Source: Caballeronia temeraria (GTDB lineage Bacteria > Pseudomonadota > Gammaproteobacteria > Burkholderiales > Burkholderiaceae). Taken from it: a stretch of 64,000 nucleotides of DNA. Each line of letters starts with the position of its first letter. Position 1 is the stretch's first letter. The position numbers were made by a program, and so were the translations under genes. This document shows, piece by piece, positions 16,363 to 25,001 of the stretch. The notes beneath the pieces were generated by a model. That model was not told the origin of the DNA and ran no database searches. It worked only from the letters and a program-made list of their open reading frames with translations. Location of the stretch: contig NZ_FCOI02000037.1 in assembly GCF_001544795.2 (NCBI RefSeq), forward strand, positions 1 to 64,000. Direction: 5' to 3'.

Positions 16363-18228
16363 ATGGCTTTACTGCAAATCTCAGAACCCGGCATGGCGCC
16401 GGCGCCGCATCAAAGGCGCGTGGCGGTCGGCATCGATCTCGGCACGACGAACTCGCTCGTCGCGGCCGTGCGCAACAGCGTGCCCGAAGCGCTGCCCGAC
16501 GAGGACGGCCATGTGCTGCTGCCGTCGGTCGTGCGCTATCTGGAGAAGGGCGGACGGCGCATCGGCCGCATCGCGAAAGACGAGGCCGTCACCGATCCGC
16601 GCAACACGATCGTGTCGGTCAAGCGTTTCATGGGCCGCGGCAAGAGCGAAGTCGAAGGCGCCGAAAACGCGCCGTACGATTTCATCGACGCGCCGGGCAT
16701 GGTGCAGATTCGCACCATCGACGGCGTGAAGAGCCCGGTCGAAGTGTCGGCGGAGATTCTCGCGACGCTGCGTTACCGCGCGGAAGACACGCTCGGCGAG
16801 GATCTCGTCGGCGCGGTGATCACGGTGCCCGCGTATTTCGACGAAGCCCAGCGCCAGGCGACCAAGGACGCCGCGAAGCTCGCCGGCCTGAACGTGCTGC
16901 GTTTGCTGAACGAGCCGACGGCCGCCGCGATCGCCTACGGTCTGGATAACGGCTCCGAAGGCCTGTACGCCGTCTACGACCTCGGCGGCGGCACCTTCGA
17001 CTTGTCGATCCTGAAGCTCACGAAAGGTGTCTTCGAAGTGCTCGCGGCGGGCGGCGATTCCGCGCTCGGCGGCGACGATTTCGATCATGCGCTGTATCGG
17101 CATGTGCTGGAGCAGGCGGGCGTCGCGCTCGATACGCCGGAAGACGTGCGCCTGATGCTCGATCGCGTGCGCTCGGCGAAGGAAGCGTTGTCCGACGCGC
17201 CCGAAACGCGCGTGCAGGCGACGCTGTCCACGGGCGTCGACATCGATGTCGCCGTGACCGAAGCGCAATTCGCCGCGCTCGCCGAGGCGCTCGTCGCGCG
17301 CACGCTTACGCCGACGAAGAAGGCGCTGCGCGACGCGAAGGTCAGTGCGAAGGACATCAAGGGCGTCGTGCTGGTCGGCGGCGCGACGCGCATGCCGGTG
17401 ATCCGCCGCGCGGTCGAGGCGTTTTTCGGCCAGCCGCCGCTCATCAATCTCGATCCGGATCAGGTCGTCGCGCTCGGCGCGGCGATTCAGGCCGATCTGC
17501 TCGCCGGCAACCGTCGCGGCGAAGGCGACGACTGGCTGCTGCTCGACGTGATTCCTCTGTCGCTCGGCGTCGAGACGATGGGCGGCTTGACGGAAAAGAT
17601 CATTCCCCGCAACTCGACGATTCCGACCGCGCGCGCGCAGGACTTCACGACGTTCAAGGACGGCCAGACCGCGATGGCGATTCACGTCGTCCAGGGCGAG
17701 CGCGAGCTGGTGTCGGATTGCCGCTCGCTGGCGCGCTTCGAGCTGCGCGGCATCCCGCCGATGGCCGCGGGCGCGGCGCGCATCCGTGTGACCTATCAGG
17801 TCGACGCGGACGGCCTGCTGTCCGTGTTCGCGCGCGAGCAGTTGTCGGGCGTGGAGGCGTCGGTGGTGGTGAAGCCGTCCTACGGCCTCGCCGACGACGA
17901 AGTCGCGCGCATGCTCGAAGAGAGCTTCAAGACCGCCGAAACCGACATGCGCGCGCGTGCGTTGCGCGAGGCGCAGGTGGAAGCGGAGCGCCTCATCGAA
18001 GCGACGCACGCCGCGCTCGAAACCGACGGCGAATTGCTCGACGACGAAGAACGCGCACAAATCCTGACGCTCGTCACGGAACTGGCGGCGCTCGCGAACG
18101 GCGATTCGGTCGAACAGATCGAAGATGCGACCAAGACGCTCGCCACCGGCACCGACGAATTCGCCGCGCGCCGCATGAACAAGAGCATCCGGCGCGCGCT
18201 CGCGGGCCGCAAGCTCGACGACGTCTAA
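16363..18228 (+). CDS. hscA: Fe-S assembly Hsp70 chaperone HscA
   Basis: Specialised Hsp70 that drives cluster transfer from IscU. 621 residues, close to E. coli HscA (616). The ATPase domain starts with VGIDLGTTNSLVA (about 22-34) and includes the phosphate-binding YDLGGGTFDLS and the adenosine segment VVLVGGATRMP. The substrate-binding domain begins after LLLDVIPLSLGVETMGG, followed by a helical lid. Its position between hscB and fdx identifies it as HscA rather than DnaK. Confidence 0.97.
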   Translation: MALLQISEPGMAPAPHQRRVAVGIDLGTTNSLVAAVRNSVPEALPDEDGHVLLPSVVRYLEKGGRRIGRIAKDEAVTDPRNTIVSVKRFMGRGKSEVEGAENAPYDFIDAPGMVQIRTIDGVKSPVEVSAEILATLRYRAEDTLGEDLVGAVITVPAYFDEAQRQATKDAAKLAGLNVLRLLNEPTAAAIAYGLDNGSEGLYAVYDLGGGTFDLSILKLTKGVFEVLAAGGDSALGGDDFDHALYRHVLEQAGVALDTPEDVRLMLDRVRSAKEALSDAPETRVQATLSTGVDIDVAVTEAQFAALAEALVARTLTPTKKALRDAKVSAKDIKGVVLVGGATRMPVIRRAVEAFFGQPPLINLDPDQVVALGAAIQADLLAGNRRGEGDDWLLLDVIPLSLGVETMGGLTEKIIPRNSTIPTARAQDFTTFKDGQTAMAIHVVQGERELVSDCRSLARFELRGIPPMAAGAARIRVTYQVDADGLLSVFAREQLSGVEASVVVKPSYGLADDEVARMLEESFKTAETDMRARALREAQVEAERLIEATHAALETDGELLDDEERAQILTLVTELAALANGDSVEQIEDATKTLATGTDEFAARRMNKSIRRALAGRKLDDV

Positions 18229-18256
18229 ATCACCCCATTCGAGAAATCACGAAAAC

Positions 18257-18598
18257 ATGCCTCAAATCGTTGTGCTGCCTCACGTGGAGCTTTGCCCGGA
18301 CGGCGCGGTGATCGACGCCGATATCGGCAAGAGCATTTGCGACAACCTGCTGGATCACGGCATCGAAATCGAGCACGCCTGCGAGAAATCGTGCGCGTGC
18401 ACGACGTGCCACGTCATCATTCGCGAAGGCTTCAACGCGCTCGAGCCGTCCGGGGAAGACGAGGACGATCTGCTCGACAAAGCGTGGGGTCTCGAACCGA
18501 CATCGCGGTTATCATGTCAGGCAATGGTGCCTGCCGACGAGGATCTGGTGGTCGAGATCCCACGGTACTCCATCAATCACGCCAAAGAAAATCACTGA
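18257..18598 (+). CDS. fdx: Isc-type [2Fe-2S] ferredoxin
   Basis: Adrenodoxin-type ferredoxin that supplies electrons for cluster assembly. 113 residues. Ligands C42, C48, C51 and C87 fit C-X5-C-X2-C-X35-C, with the additional non-ligand C46 usual in Isc ferredoxins. It lies 28 bp after hscA and 14 bp before iscX. Confidence 0.96.
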   Translation: MPQIVVLPHVELCPDGAVIDADIGKSICDNLLDHGIEIEHACEKSCACTTCHVIIREGFNALEPSGEDEDDLLDKAWGLEPTSRLSCQAMVPADEDLVVEIPRYSINHAKENH

Positions 18599-18612
18599 CA
18601 GGAGGCTCGCCC

Positions 18613-18810
18613 ATGAAGTGGACAGATACTCAAGATATCGCGATGGCACTCACCGACGCGCATCAGGATGTCGATCCCCAATATGTGCGTTTCACTGACC
18701 TGCATCGCTGGATCACGGAACTGGACGGTTTCGACGACGATCCGGAAAAATCCAACGAGAAGATTCTCGAGGCGATCCAGGCGGCGTGGATCGAGGACGC
18801 GGATTACTAA
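18613..18810 (+). CDS. iscX: IscX (YfhJ), acidic IscS-binding regulator
   Basis: 65-residue acidic protein starting MKWTDTQDIAMAL, with the conserved DPQYVRFTDLHRWI segment and the C-terminus AWIEDADY. IscX binds IscS and iron and modulates the rate of cluster assembly. The start at 18613 is supported by a GGAGG ribosome-binding site at 18601 and by the family N-terminus; the longer upstream frame is antisense-like overlap with fdx. Last gene of the isc operon. Confidence 0.94.
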   Translation: MKWTDTQDIAMALTDAHQDVDPQYVRFTDLHRWITELDGFDDDPEKSNEKILEAIQAAWIEDADY

Positions 18811-18841
18811 GCGTCTCCGGTCCCGATTCCGGTCCCCAGAC

Positions 18842-18877
18842 AACAGCGGCTTCGCGAGAAGCCGCTGTTTTGTTTTG
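18842..18877 (+). terminator. Intrinsic terminator of the isc operon
   Basis: 12-bp perfect stem AACAGCGGCTTC (18842-18853) / GAAGCCGCTGTT (18858-18869), GCGA loop, then TTTGTTTT. Confidence 0.9.
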
Positions 18878-19186
18878 TGCGCGTGCGTGATGCAGCGCGT
18901 CGCGTTTCCCATCTCGAATTTGCACGCGTGCAACGGTTTCAATCTTTGACAGAACTTCACGTCAAGAGCGTTGTTCGCTATTCCCCTGCGACTTAAAATC
19001 GCGCCGCTTCGCGTTGGCTGACATCGAGCAATAAATGCTGGCCGCGCTGCGTCATGCCCGGACGTCACGACGTTTCACGCGTCGATGTTTCGCATTGCAG
19101 ACAAATTTTTACACGCCCGCGTCAAGGCGGCGTGAGGCCGGCCCGCGCGCGGACGGCCCTTCGGGCGATCACTTGAGGAGAAGTAC
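18878..19186. other. Intergenic region upstream of the molybdo-hydroxylase operon
   Basis: No credible gene. It contains a perfect 12-bp palindrome TGCACGCGTGCA (18921-18932) and a consensus -35 TTGACA (18946-18951) with no good -10 at 16-18 bp. The region becomes GC-rich close to the next start, where a GAGGAG ribosome-binding site precedes the ATG. Confidence 0.5.
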
Positions 19187-21997
19187 ATGGGGAAACTCGG
19201 CCTGTCGAGGCGCGGTTTTCTGAAAGCGGGTGCGCTCGCCGGCGTGTCGGTGTTCGTCGCACCGCTCGGCAGCCGCGCGTTCGCCGCGTTGTTCGAAGAG
19301 AAGATTCTGACCCCGGTTCAGTGGGATGCGACGAGCGGCGGCGCGAAATTCCGCATCGACGGTATCGCGAAAGTAACGGGCGCGAAGGTGTTCGCACGTG
19401 ACATCCGCGCGTCGGACATGCCGCATTGGCCGAAGGAGCAGTCGCACGCGCTGATCCTGCGCACGACGCTCGCCGACCGCATCTACGCCGGTTTCGATCT
19501 TTCGATGCTCGATGGCGGTCTCGCGCCCGATCGCATCGTCACGGCGGACGATCTCGCGCGCGACAAGATCGCGTTCCCCGCCTTCTACGGCGACGACATG
19601 TTGCTGCCCGCGGGCAAGACGCCGGCCTATCTGGGTCAGGCGGTCGCAATCCTGATTTATCACGATTTCGCGCGGTTTCGCTTCGCCAAGGAAAAGCTCC
19701 AGTTCCGCGAAGGCGTGCTTCGCTATGGCGCGACGACCGGCCCGATCGAGCGCGATCCGTGGGCGGCGTTCCGCTTCGTGCGCGTCGGCGGCAAGACGGC
19801 TTACGACGACGACACGTTCTCCAGTCTCAAGGACTCGCCGCTTTTCCCGCACATGATGAAGAAGCGCGAGCCGGTCTGGGCGAGCGCCGCGGAGCACGGC
19901 AAGCTCGACGAGCAGGGCGTGTTCCATGCGAACGCCATCGCCGATGCGCTCGATCATCCGCCGGCCGACTGGCTCGTCGTCGATCGCGAGTACCGCACGC
20001 AATCGGTCGATACGGCCGCGCTCGAACCCGACAACGCGAACTGCTGGTATGACGCCGCGACGCAGTCGCTGCACATGGTCATCCCGACGCAAGGCCCGCG
20101 CGAAGTGGTCGAAAGCGCCATCGAAATGACGGCGAAGTCGCACTTCAAGGTGAAGAACCTGTTCCTGCATCCGTGCTACACGGTCGGCTACGGGTCGAAG
20201 GATCACTACAACATGCCGTTCTACGGGCTGCTCGCGTCGCTGTACGGCGACGGCCGCCCGGTGCGTCTCGCGAACGATCGCTTCGAGCAGTTCCAGAGCT
20301 CGCTCAAGCGGCACGCGTTCGACATGCGCTATCGCATGGCGATCGATAAAAAGACAGGCATGATCCAGGCCTTCAAGGGCGATTTCATCGCCAATGGCGG
20401 CGGGCGCTGCAACTTTTCGCCATCGGTCGCGATGGTGGGCGCAACCGCCGCGCAGTCCATCTATTACATCCCGAAGAGCGATCTCACGGCCACCGCGATC
20501 GCCTCGCGCGCGGTGGACGCCGGTTCGGCGCGCGGCTACGGCACGCTGCAGAGCATGGCCGCGACCGAAATGATGATCGATGAGATCGCGCAGACGCTCG
20601 AGATCGATCCGATCGATCTGCGTCTGAAGAACGTCATGCGCACCGGCATGAAGAACACGCAGGGCGCGATTCCGGCGGGCGCCGTGCGCGCGGAAGACGT
20701 GCTGCGCCGCGCGCAGGCGCATCCGCTGTGGACGGATCGTGCGACGCGCAAGAGCGAGTTCGAAGCGGCGAATCCGGGCAAGCGCTACGGCATCGGCTTC
20801 GCGTGCACGCAGAAGGATTTCGGCACGGGCGCGGAGAGCGCGTTCGCAAAAGTCGAATTCACCGCCGATGGCCGCATCGCGCTGCATCACTCGGGCGCGG
20901 AAATCGGCACCGGGTCATCGACGGCGCAGGCGCTCGCCTGCGCGAAGTGGCTTGGCAAGCCCGCCGCCGACGTGCATATGGCGACCATCGACTGGACGGA
21001 CCTGCCGGTCGTCTCCAGCGGCGATCCGTACATCATGTCGCAGGCCGAGCAGGATCGTCTGAGCAAGAATCCGCGCTGGTCGCCGACGTACATGTCGCCG
21101 GCGAGCGCGACGAACTCGGCCTACTACTTCACGCACGCGACGCACGAGGCGGCGCGCGTCGCGTTCCGTCACGGCATCTGGCCCGCGGCGCTCGCGATCT
21201 GGGGGCAGGGCATCGGCGGCGGTCAGGCGGCGTCGTTCGTCGTGCGCATCGAAGACGCGCGCTGGAAAGACGGCAAGCTTTCCGCCGACGGCCTCGAGCC
21301 GCTCGCGTTCGAGCAGCTCGCACAGAAGGCGCACGAACTCGGGCTCGTGACGGGCGCGGTCGTGCATACGTTCAATCGCTGGCAGTGGAGCGAGGCGCAG
21401 TTCGATATCGCCGGCGACGTCCAGCAGATTCCGGTCGACGGCCTCTCGCTGCGCTTCGGCGACGGCAAGGGCAAAGCCACGGCCAACGGCTACACCGTGC
21501 AGGACCGCAAGCGCGTCTTCATCCCGCCCGTGCAACGCAACAACGCGACGGTCACGTACTACAGCGCGGTCGGCACGCTCGTCGAGCTCGCGGTGAGCGA
21601 GTCGAGCGGCCAGGTGGAGCTGCTTTCGCATCACTCGATCATGGAGTGCGGCAACCAGATCGCGCCGCAGCTCGTGTCGGGCCAGTTGCAGGGCGGCCTC
21701 GCGATGGGCATCGGCCACGCGCTGCACGAGTATCTGCCGCTTTACGAAGACGGCCCGGGCAACGGCACCTGGAACTTCAACCGCTATCACTTGCCGCTCG
21801 CGAGCGACGTCGCGGTGTGGAAGCAGACAGGCGAAGTGCTGCCGCCGCTTTCCGAAACCGATCCGCCGAAGGGCATCGCCGAAGTGGTGATGATTCCGGT
21901 GGTCGGCGCCATCGTCAACGCGATCGCGCATGCGATCGGCCATCGCTTCACCGATCTGCCGGTGACGCCGCAAAACATTCAGGAGGTGCTCGCATGA
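19187..21997 (+). CDS. Tat-exported molybdenum hydroxylase large subunit (xanthine dehydrogenase family, IorB-like)
   Basis: 936 residues. A Tat signal, SRRGFLK (7-13) plus a hydrophobic stretch ending SRAFA, indicates folded export to the periplasm. The body is the molybdopterin-cytosine-dinucleotide-binding part of the xanthine dehydrogenase/aldehyde oxidase family, closest in style to isoquinoline 1-oxidoreductase or aldehyde dehydrogenase large subunits. Seen are the GQGIGGGQ-type cofactor loop and the C-terminal PKGIAE motif, in which E899 would be the catalytic base of the usual GVGE. Its stop overlaps the next start (ATGA). With the 2Fe-2S subunit and cytochrome it should form one complex that sends electrons to the respiratory chain. 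Substrate unknown. Confidence 0.85.
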   Translation: MGKLGLSRRGFLKAGALAGVSVFVAPLGSRAFAALFEEKILTPVQWDATSGGAKFRIDGIAKVTGAKVFARDIRASDMPHWPKEQSHALILRTTLADRIYAGFDLSMLDGGLAPDRIVTADDLARDKIAFPAFYGDDMLLPAGKTPAYLGQAVAILIYHDFARFRFAKEKLQFREGVLRYGATTGPIERDPWAAFRFVRVGGKTAYDDDTFSSLKDSPLFPHMMKKREPVWASAAEHGKLDEQGVFHANAIADALDHPPADWLVVDREYRTQSVDTAALEPDNANCWYDAATQSLHMVIPTQGPREVVESAIEMTAKSHFKVKNLFLHPCYTVGYGSKDHYNMPFYGLLASLYGDGRPVRLANDRFEQFQSSLKRHAFDMRYRMAIDKKTGMIQAFKGDFIANGGGRCNFSPSVAMVGATAAQSIYYIPKSDLTATAIASRAVDAGSARGYGTLQSMAATEMMIDEIAQTLEIDPIDLRLKNVMRTGMKNTQGAIPAGAVRAEDVLRRAQAHPLWTDRATRKSEFEAANPGKRYGIGFACTQKDFGTGAESAFAKVEFTADGRIALHHSGAEIGTGSSTAQALACAKWLGKPAADVHMATIDWTDLPVVSSGDPYIMSQAEQDRLSKNPRWSPTYMSPASATNSAYYFTHATHEAARVAFRHGIWPAALAIWGQGIGGGQAASFVVRIEDARWKDGKLSADGLEPLAFEQLAQKAHELGLVTGAVVHTFNRWQWSEAQFDIAGDVQQIPVDGLSLRFGDGKGKATANGYTVQDRKRVFIPPVQRNNATVTYYSAVGTLVELAVSESSGQVELLSHHSIMECGNQIAPQLVSGQLQGGLAMGIGHALHEYLPLYEDGPGNGTWNFNRYHLPLASDVAVWKQTGEVLPPLSETDPPKGIAEVVMIPVVGAIVNAIAHAIGHRFTDLPVTPQNIQEVLA

Positions 21998-22566
21998 CGG
22001 CCATCCAATCCGCTGGGGGCGTCGAAATGCGCGCGCTCTCGATGACGATCAACGGCGCAAAGGTTGGCCCGATGCAGGTGCCCGCCGGTCTGCCGATGAT
22101 CGATTTTCTGCACGAATACGTCGGGCTCACCGGCTCGCGCCTCGGATGCGGGCAAGGCATCTGCCACGCGTGCGTGTTGATCGTCGACAACGCCGACGGC
22201 ACGAGCGAGGAAGTGCGCACGTGCATCAACGGCGCGCATTTCTTCGACGGCAAGACCGTGCGCACGGTCGAAGGTCACGCGAAACGCAACGAGCAGGGCG
22301 AAGTCGTCGAGATGTCGCCGGTGCAGCAGAAGTTTCTCGAACACTTCAGCTTCCAGTGCGGCTACTGCACGCCGGGTTTCGTCAACGCGACGACCGTGCT
22401 GCTCGAACGGCTCAAGCGCCATCCGATCGCAAAGGACCAGATCGAGTCGACGATCATGGACGCGTTGAACGAACACATCTGCCGCTGCACCGGTTACGTG
22501 CGCTACTACGAGGCCGTCAAGGATCTCGTGCTGTCCACGCCCGGACTCGTGAAGGACGCAGCATGA
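21994..22566 (+). CDS. [2Fe-2S] subunit of the molybdenum hydroxylase
   Basis: 190 residues. The N-terminal plant-type ferredoxin domain has cysteines in GCGQGICHACVL and in RTCING, and the C-terminal all-helical domain has the second cluster motifs CGYCTPGF and CRCTGY. It has no signal peptide of its own, so it probably rides out with the Tat-tagged large subunit as in other enzymes of this type. It overlaps both neighbours by 4 bp (ATGA), which argues for fixed stoichiometry. No FAD subunit is encoded nearby. Confidence 0.93.
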   Translation: MTAIQSAGGVEMRALSMTINGAKVGPMQVPAGLPMIDFLHEYVGLTGSRLGCGQGICHACVLIVDNADGTSEEVRTCINGAHFFDGKTVRTVEGHAKRNEQGEVVEMSPVQQKFLEHFSFQCGYCTPGFVNATTVLLERLKRHPIAKDQIESTIMDALNEHICRCTGYVRYYEAVKDLVLSTPGLVKDAA

Positions 22567-23792
22567 AGCGATCGATCCTGAAACGCCTCGCACCGCTCGC
22601 GTTCGCCGCGTTTGCGCTCGTCGGATGCGGTCAGAAGGAGGCCGCAACGCCCGTGAAAAGCTCGCCCGAGCAGATCGCGCGCGGGCGCTATCTCGCCCAT
22701 GCCGCGGACTGCGTCGCGTGCCACACGGCCAAGGACGGCGCGCCGTTCGCGGGCGGCGTGAAGCTCGAATCGCAATTCGGCACGTTCTACGGCACGAACA
22801 TCACGCCCGATCCGAAGCACGGCATCGGCACGTGGAGCGCCGACGATTTCTACGGCGCGCTGCATGACGGCGTGTCGCCGAAGCACACGCTCTATCCGGC
22901 GATGCCGTACACGTCGTATCGGCAGATGTCGCGCGAGGACAGCGACGCGATCTATGCGTACCTGATGGCGCAGAAGCCCGCGTCGGTGCAGAACGTCGAC
23001 GCCGATCTCAAGTTCCCGTATAACGTGCGCTTCGCCGTGCGCTTCTGGGACATGCTGTTCCTGAAGGACACGCTGCCGGATGCATCGACGGGGCAATCCG
23101 CCGACTGGACGCGCGGACGCTATCTCGCCAACGCACTCGGCCATTGCGCGGAATGCCATACGCCGCGCGGCGCGTTCGGTCAGATGCAGGACGCGAAGAC
23201 GTTGCAGGGCGGCGAACTCGGGCGCATCGGTGCGCCGGACATCACGCCGGCAGCGCTTGCCGCGCGCGGCTGGACGGGCGCGGATCTGCAGGGGTTCTTC
23301 GCCACGGGCATGGCCAAGCAAGGTTCCGCGTTCGGCGAGATGCATCCGGTGGTCGAATTGAGCACGCAGCATCTGAATGCCGACGATCTGCGCGCGCTCG
23401 CGACCTATCTGCTCGGCGACGCGCCGATCAAGCCTGCGCCGCTCAGCGCCGCAAAGCTCGACGATGCGGCGCAACTCGCGGCCGGGCGCGGTCTCTATCT
23501 CGATTCCTGCGCAGGCTGCCACGGCATCGACGGCCGGGGCAAGCCGCATGTGGCGGTCGGGATGGACGGCAACTCGACCTTGCGTCAGGCCGATCCGCGC
23601 AACCTCGTCGTGTCGATGCTCGATGGCATCGAGGCACAGCGTTTCCCCGGCGTGGAGAACATGCAGCATATGCCGGGCTTCGCTTCGACGTATAGCGACG
23701 AACAGATCGCGCAGCTCGCGAACTATCTTCGCGCGACGTGGGGCGGACAGCCAGGCGATGTGACCGCCGACAAGGTGAAGTCGCTGCGCTAA
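22563..23792 (+). CDS. Three-haem lipoprotein cytochrome c, electron acceptor of the molybdenum hydroxylase
   Basis: 409 residues with a lipoprotein signal (hydrophobic stretch then LVGC lipobox near residue 22). Three haem c attachment motifs, CVACH, CAECH and CAGCH, are spaced as in the cytochrome subunits of membrane alcohol, aldehyde and nicotinate dehydrogenases. It would take electrons from the 2Fe-2S clusters and pass them to quinone or a terminal oxidase at the periplasmic face of the inner membrane. The start overlaps the previous stop. Last gene of a three-gene operon. Confidence 0.92.
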   Translation: MKRSILKRLAPLAFAAFALVGCGQKEAATPVKSSPEQIARGRYLAHAADCVACHTAKDGAPFAGGVKLESQFGTFYGTNITPDPKHGIGTWSADDFYGALHDGVSPKHTLYPAMPYTSYRQMSREDSDAIYAYLMAQKPASVQNVDADLKFPYNVRFAVRFWDMLFLKDTLPDASTGQSADWTRGRYLANALGHCAECHTPRGAFGQMQDAKTLQGGELGRIGAPDITPAALAARGWTGADLQGFFATGMAKQGSAFGEMHPVVELSTQHLNADDLRALATYLLGDAPIKPAPLSAAKLDDAAQLAAGRGLYLDSCAGCHGIDGRGKPHVAVGMDGNSTLRQADPRNLVVSMLDGIEAQRFPGVENMQHMPGFASTYSDEQIAQLANYLRATWGGQPGDVTADKVKSLR

Positions 23793-23813
23793 ACGCGACA
23801 CGCTCAAAAAGAA

Positions 23814-23841
23814 CGAGGCCACGCAAACTTGCGTGGCCTCG
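23814..23841 (-). terminator. Hairpin terminator between convergent operons
   Basis: A 13-bp stem CGAGGCCACGCAA / TTGCGTGGCCTCG with a 2-nt loop. On the minus strand it is followed by TTCTTTTT, so it fits termination of the patatin-like gene; on the plus strand there is no T-run, although it may still stop transcription of the cytochrome operon. Confidence 0.75.
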
Positions 23842-23864
23842 TCGCATTCACGGCACGAAAAAGC

Positions 23865-24800
23865 TCAGACTCGCGCGCCGCGCTCCGCAAGCTGGCGCTG
23901 CAACGTCGGCCACATTTTCGCGACCGCTTCCTCGCCCGCGAGAATCGACGCGTTGCGCTGGCTGAAATCGCTGCTGCTCATCGCGTTGAGATTGGGGCGG
24001 ATCACCGCGTTCGCGTATTTGTCGAGTTCGTAGGCCTTGATGGTCTGGCCCATGATCGTGAAGGTCTGCATCAGCACGTCGAACGAGCTCGTCGTCAGGC
24101 CGCTTTCCGGCCGTGCCGAAATATCGACCGCAATCACGAAATCGGCACTCATCTTGTGCGCGAACGCCGCCGGCACCGGACTCACGAGCCCGCCGTCCAC
24201 ATATTCGCGATCGCCGATCTTCACCGGCTCGAAAATCGACGGCACGCTGCACGACGCCCGCACCGCGACGCCCGTGTTGCCGCGCTGAAAGAGAATCGGC
24301 TGACCGCTTTTCAGATCCGTCGCGACGATGCCGAGCGGCCTCGCCATCTTTTCGATCGGACGGTTGTCGAGCGTCTTGTTCAGATAGTTCTGCAGCGCGA
24401 TGCCTTGCAGGATGCCGCGCGCGCGAAAGGGCATCGCCCAGTCGCTGATGGAGGCTTCGTCCATCGTCAGGGCGAGCTTGTTGATCGCGATGCCGCTCAT
24501 CCCCGATGCGTACAGCGCCGCGATCACCGAGCCCGCGCTCGTGCCCGCGACGAGATCGACGCGCACGTTGCGCGCTTCGAGCGCCTTGATCACGCCGATA
24601 TGCGCGAAACCGCGCGCGGCGCCCCCGCCGAGCGCGAGCCCGATGCGCACCGGCTGCTGCGGTTCGGGCTTCGCCGGCGTGACGGGCGTGTCGGCCGCAC
24701 CGGAGATGCTGCCGCTCGTGGTCGTGCAGGCGGCGAGAACGGACGATGCGGCCGCGAGCGAGAACGCGCGGCGCGAAAGACGGGGTGACGATGAACTCAA
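23865..24800 (-). CDS. Patatin-like phospholipase, probable lipoprotein (RssA-like)
   Basis: About 311 residues from a TTG at 24800, chosen because a GGAG ribosome-binding site lies 6 nt upstream and the product then begins with a twin-Arg/lipoprotein-type signal (RLSRRAFSLAAASSVLAAC). An ATG at 24890 is an alternative, but adds a cysteine-rich leader that looks non-coding. The patatin core is clear: LALGGGAARGFAHIG, nucleophile in GTSAGS, and YVDGGLVSPVP with the dyad aspartate. It probably acts on lipids at the cell envelope. It is divergent from gltX. Confidence 0.85.
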   Translation of the reverse strand: MSSSSPRLSRRAFSLAAASSVLAACTTTSGSISGAADTPVTPAKPEPQQPVRIGLALGGGAARGFAHIGVIKALEARNVRVDLVAGTSAGSVIAALYASGMSGIAINKLALTMDEASISDWAMPFRARGILQGIALQNYLNKTLDNRPIEKMARPLGIVATDLKSGQPILFQRGNTGVAVRASCSVPSIFEPVKIGDREYVDGGLVSPVPAAFAHKMSADFVIAVDISARPESGLTTSSFDVLMQTFTIMGQTIKAYELDKYANAVIRPNLNAMSSSDFSQRNASILAGEEAVAKMWPTLQRQLAERGARV

Positions 24801-25001
24801 GATGGACTCCGGCGGTGCAGCGGTGCAGCAGGTCCGGGCTGGCCCGTGCGTGCGGGCGTTCCGGGAGATCGGGAAAAGCGCGCACATCATAAAACAAAAG
24901 GCGCGCGGACCGGCGCAAAGCGGGTGGCGAGTATAATTTCGTCTCATTTTGCGCGGGGTTTCGAGCGCCTGCGCGCACCGCCAATCATCGAGTAAACAGC
25001 A

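Noticed and set aside
18292..18612. Apparent 5' extension of iscX through fdx
   Set aside because: Family N-terminus and GGAGG site place the start at 18613.
20728..21993. Apparent 5' extension of the 2Fe-2S subunit through the Mo subunit gene
   Set aside because: The extra 420 codons are an Arg-rich out-of-frame reading of the Mo subunit; the real start is the ATGA-coupled ATG at 21994.
22146..22562. Apparent 5' extension of the cytochrome c gene
   Set aside because: Overlaps the 2Fe-2S gene in another frame; the lipoprotein signal shows the true start at 22563.
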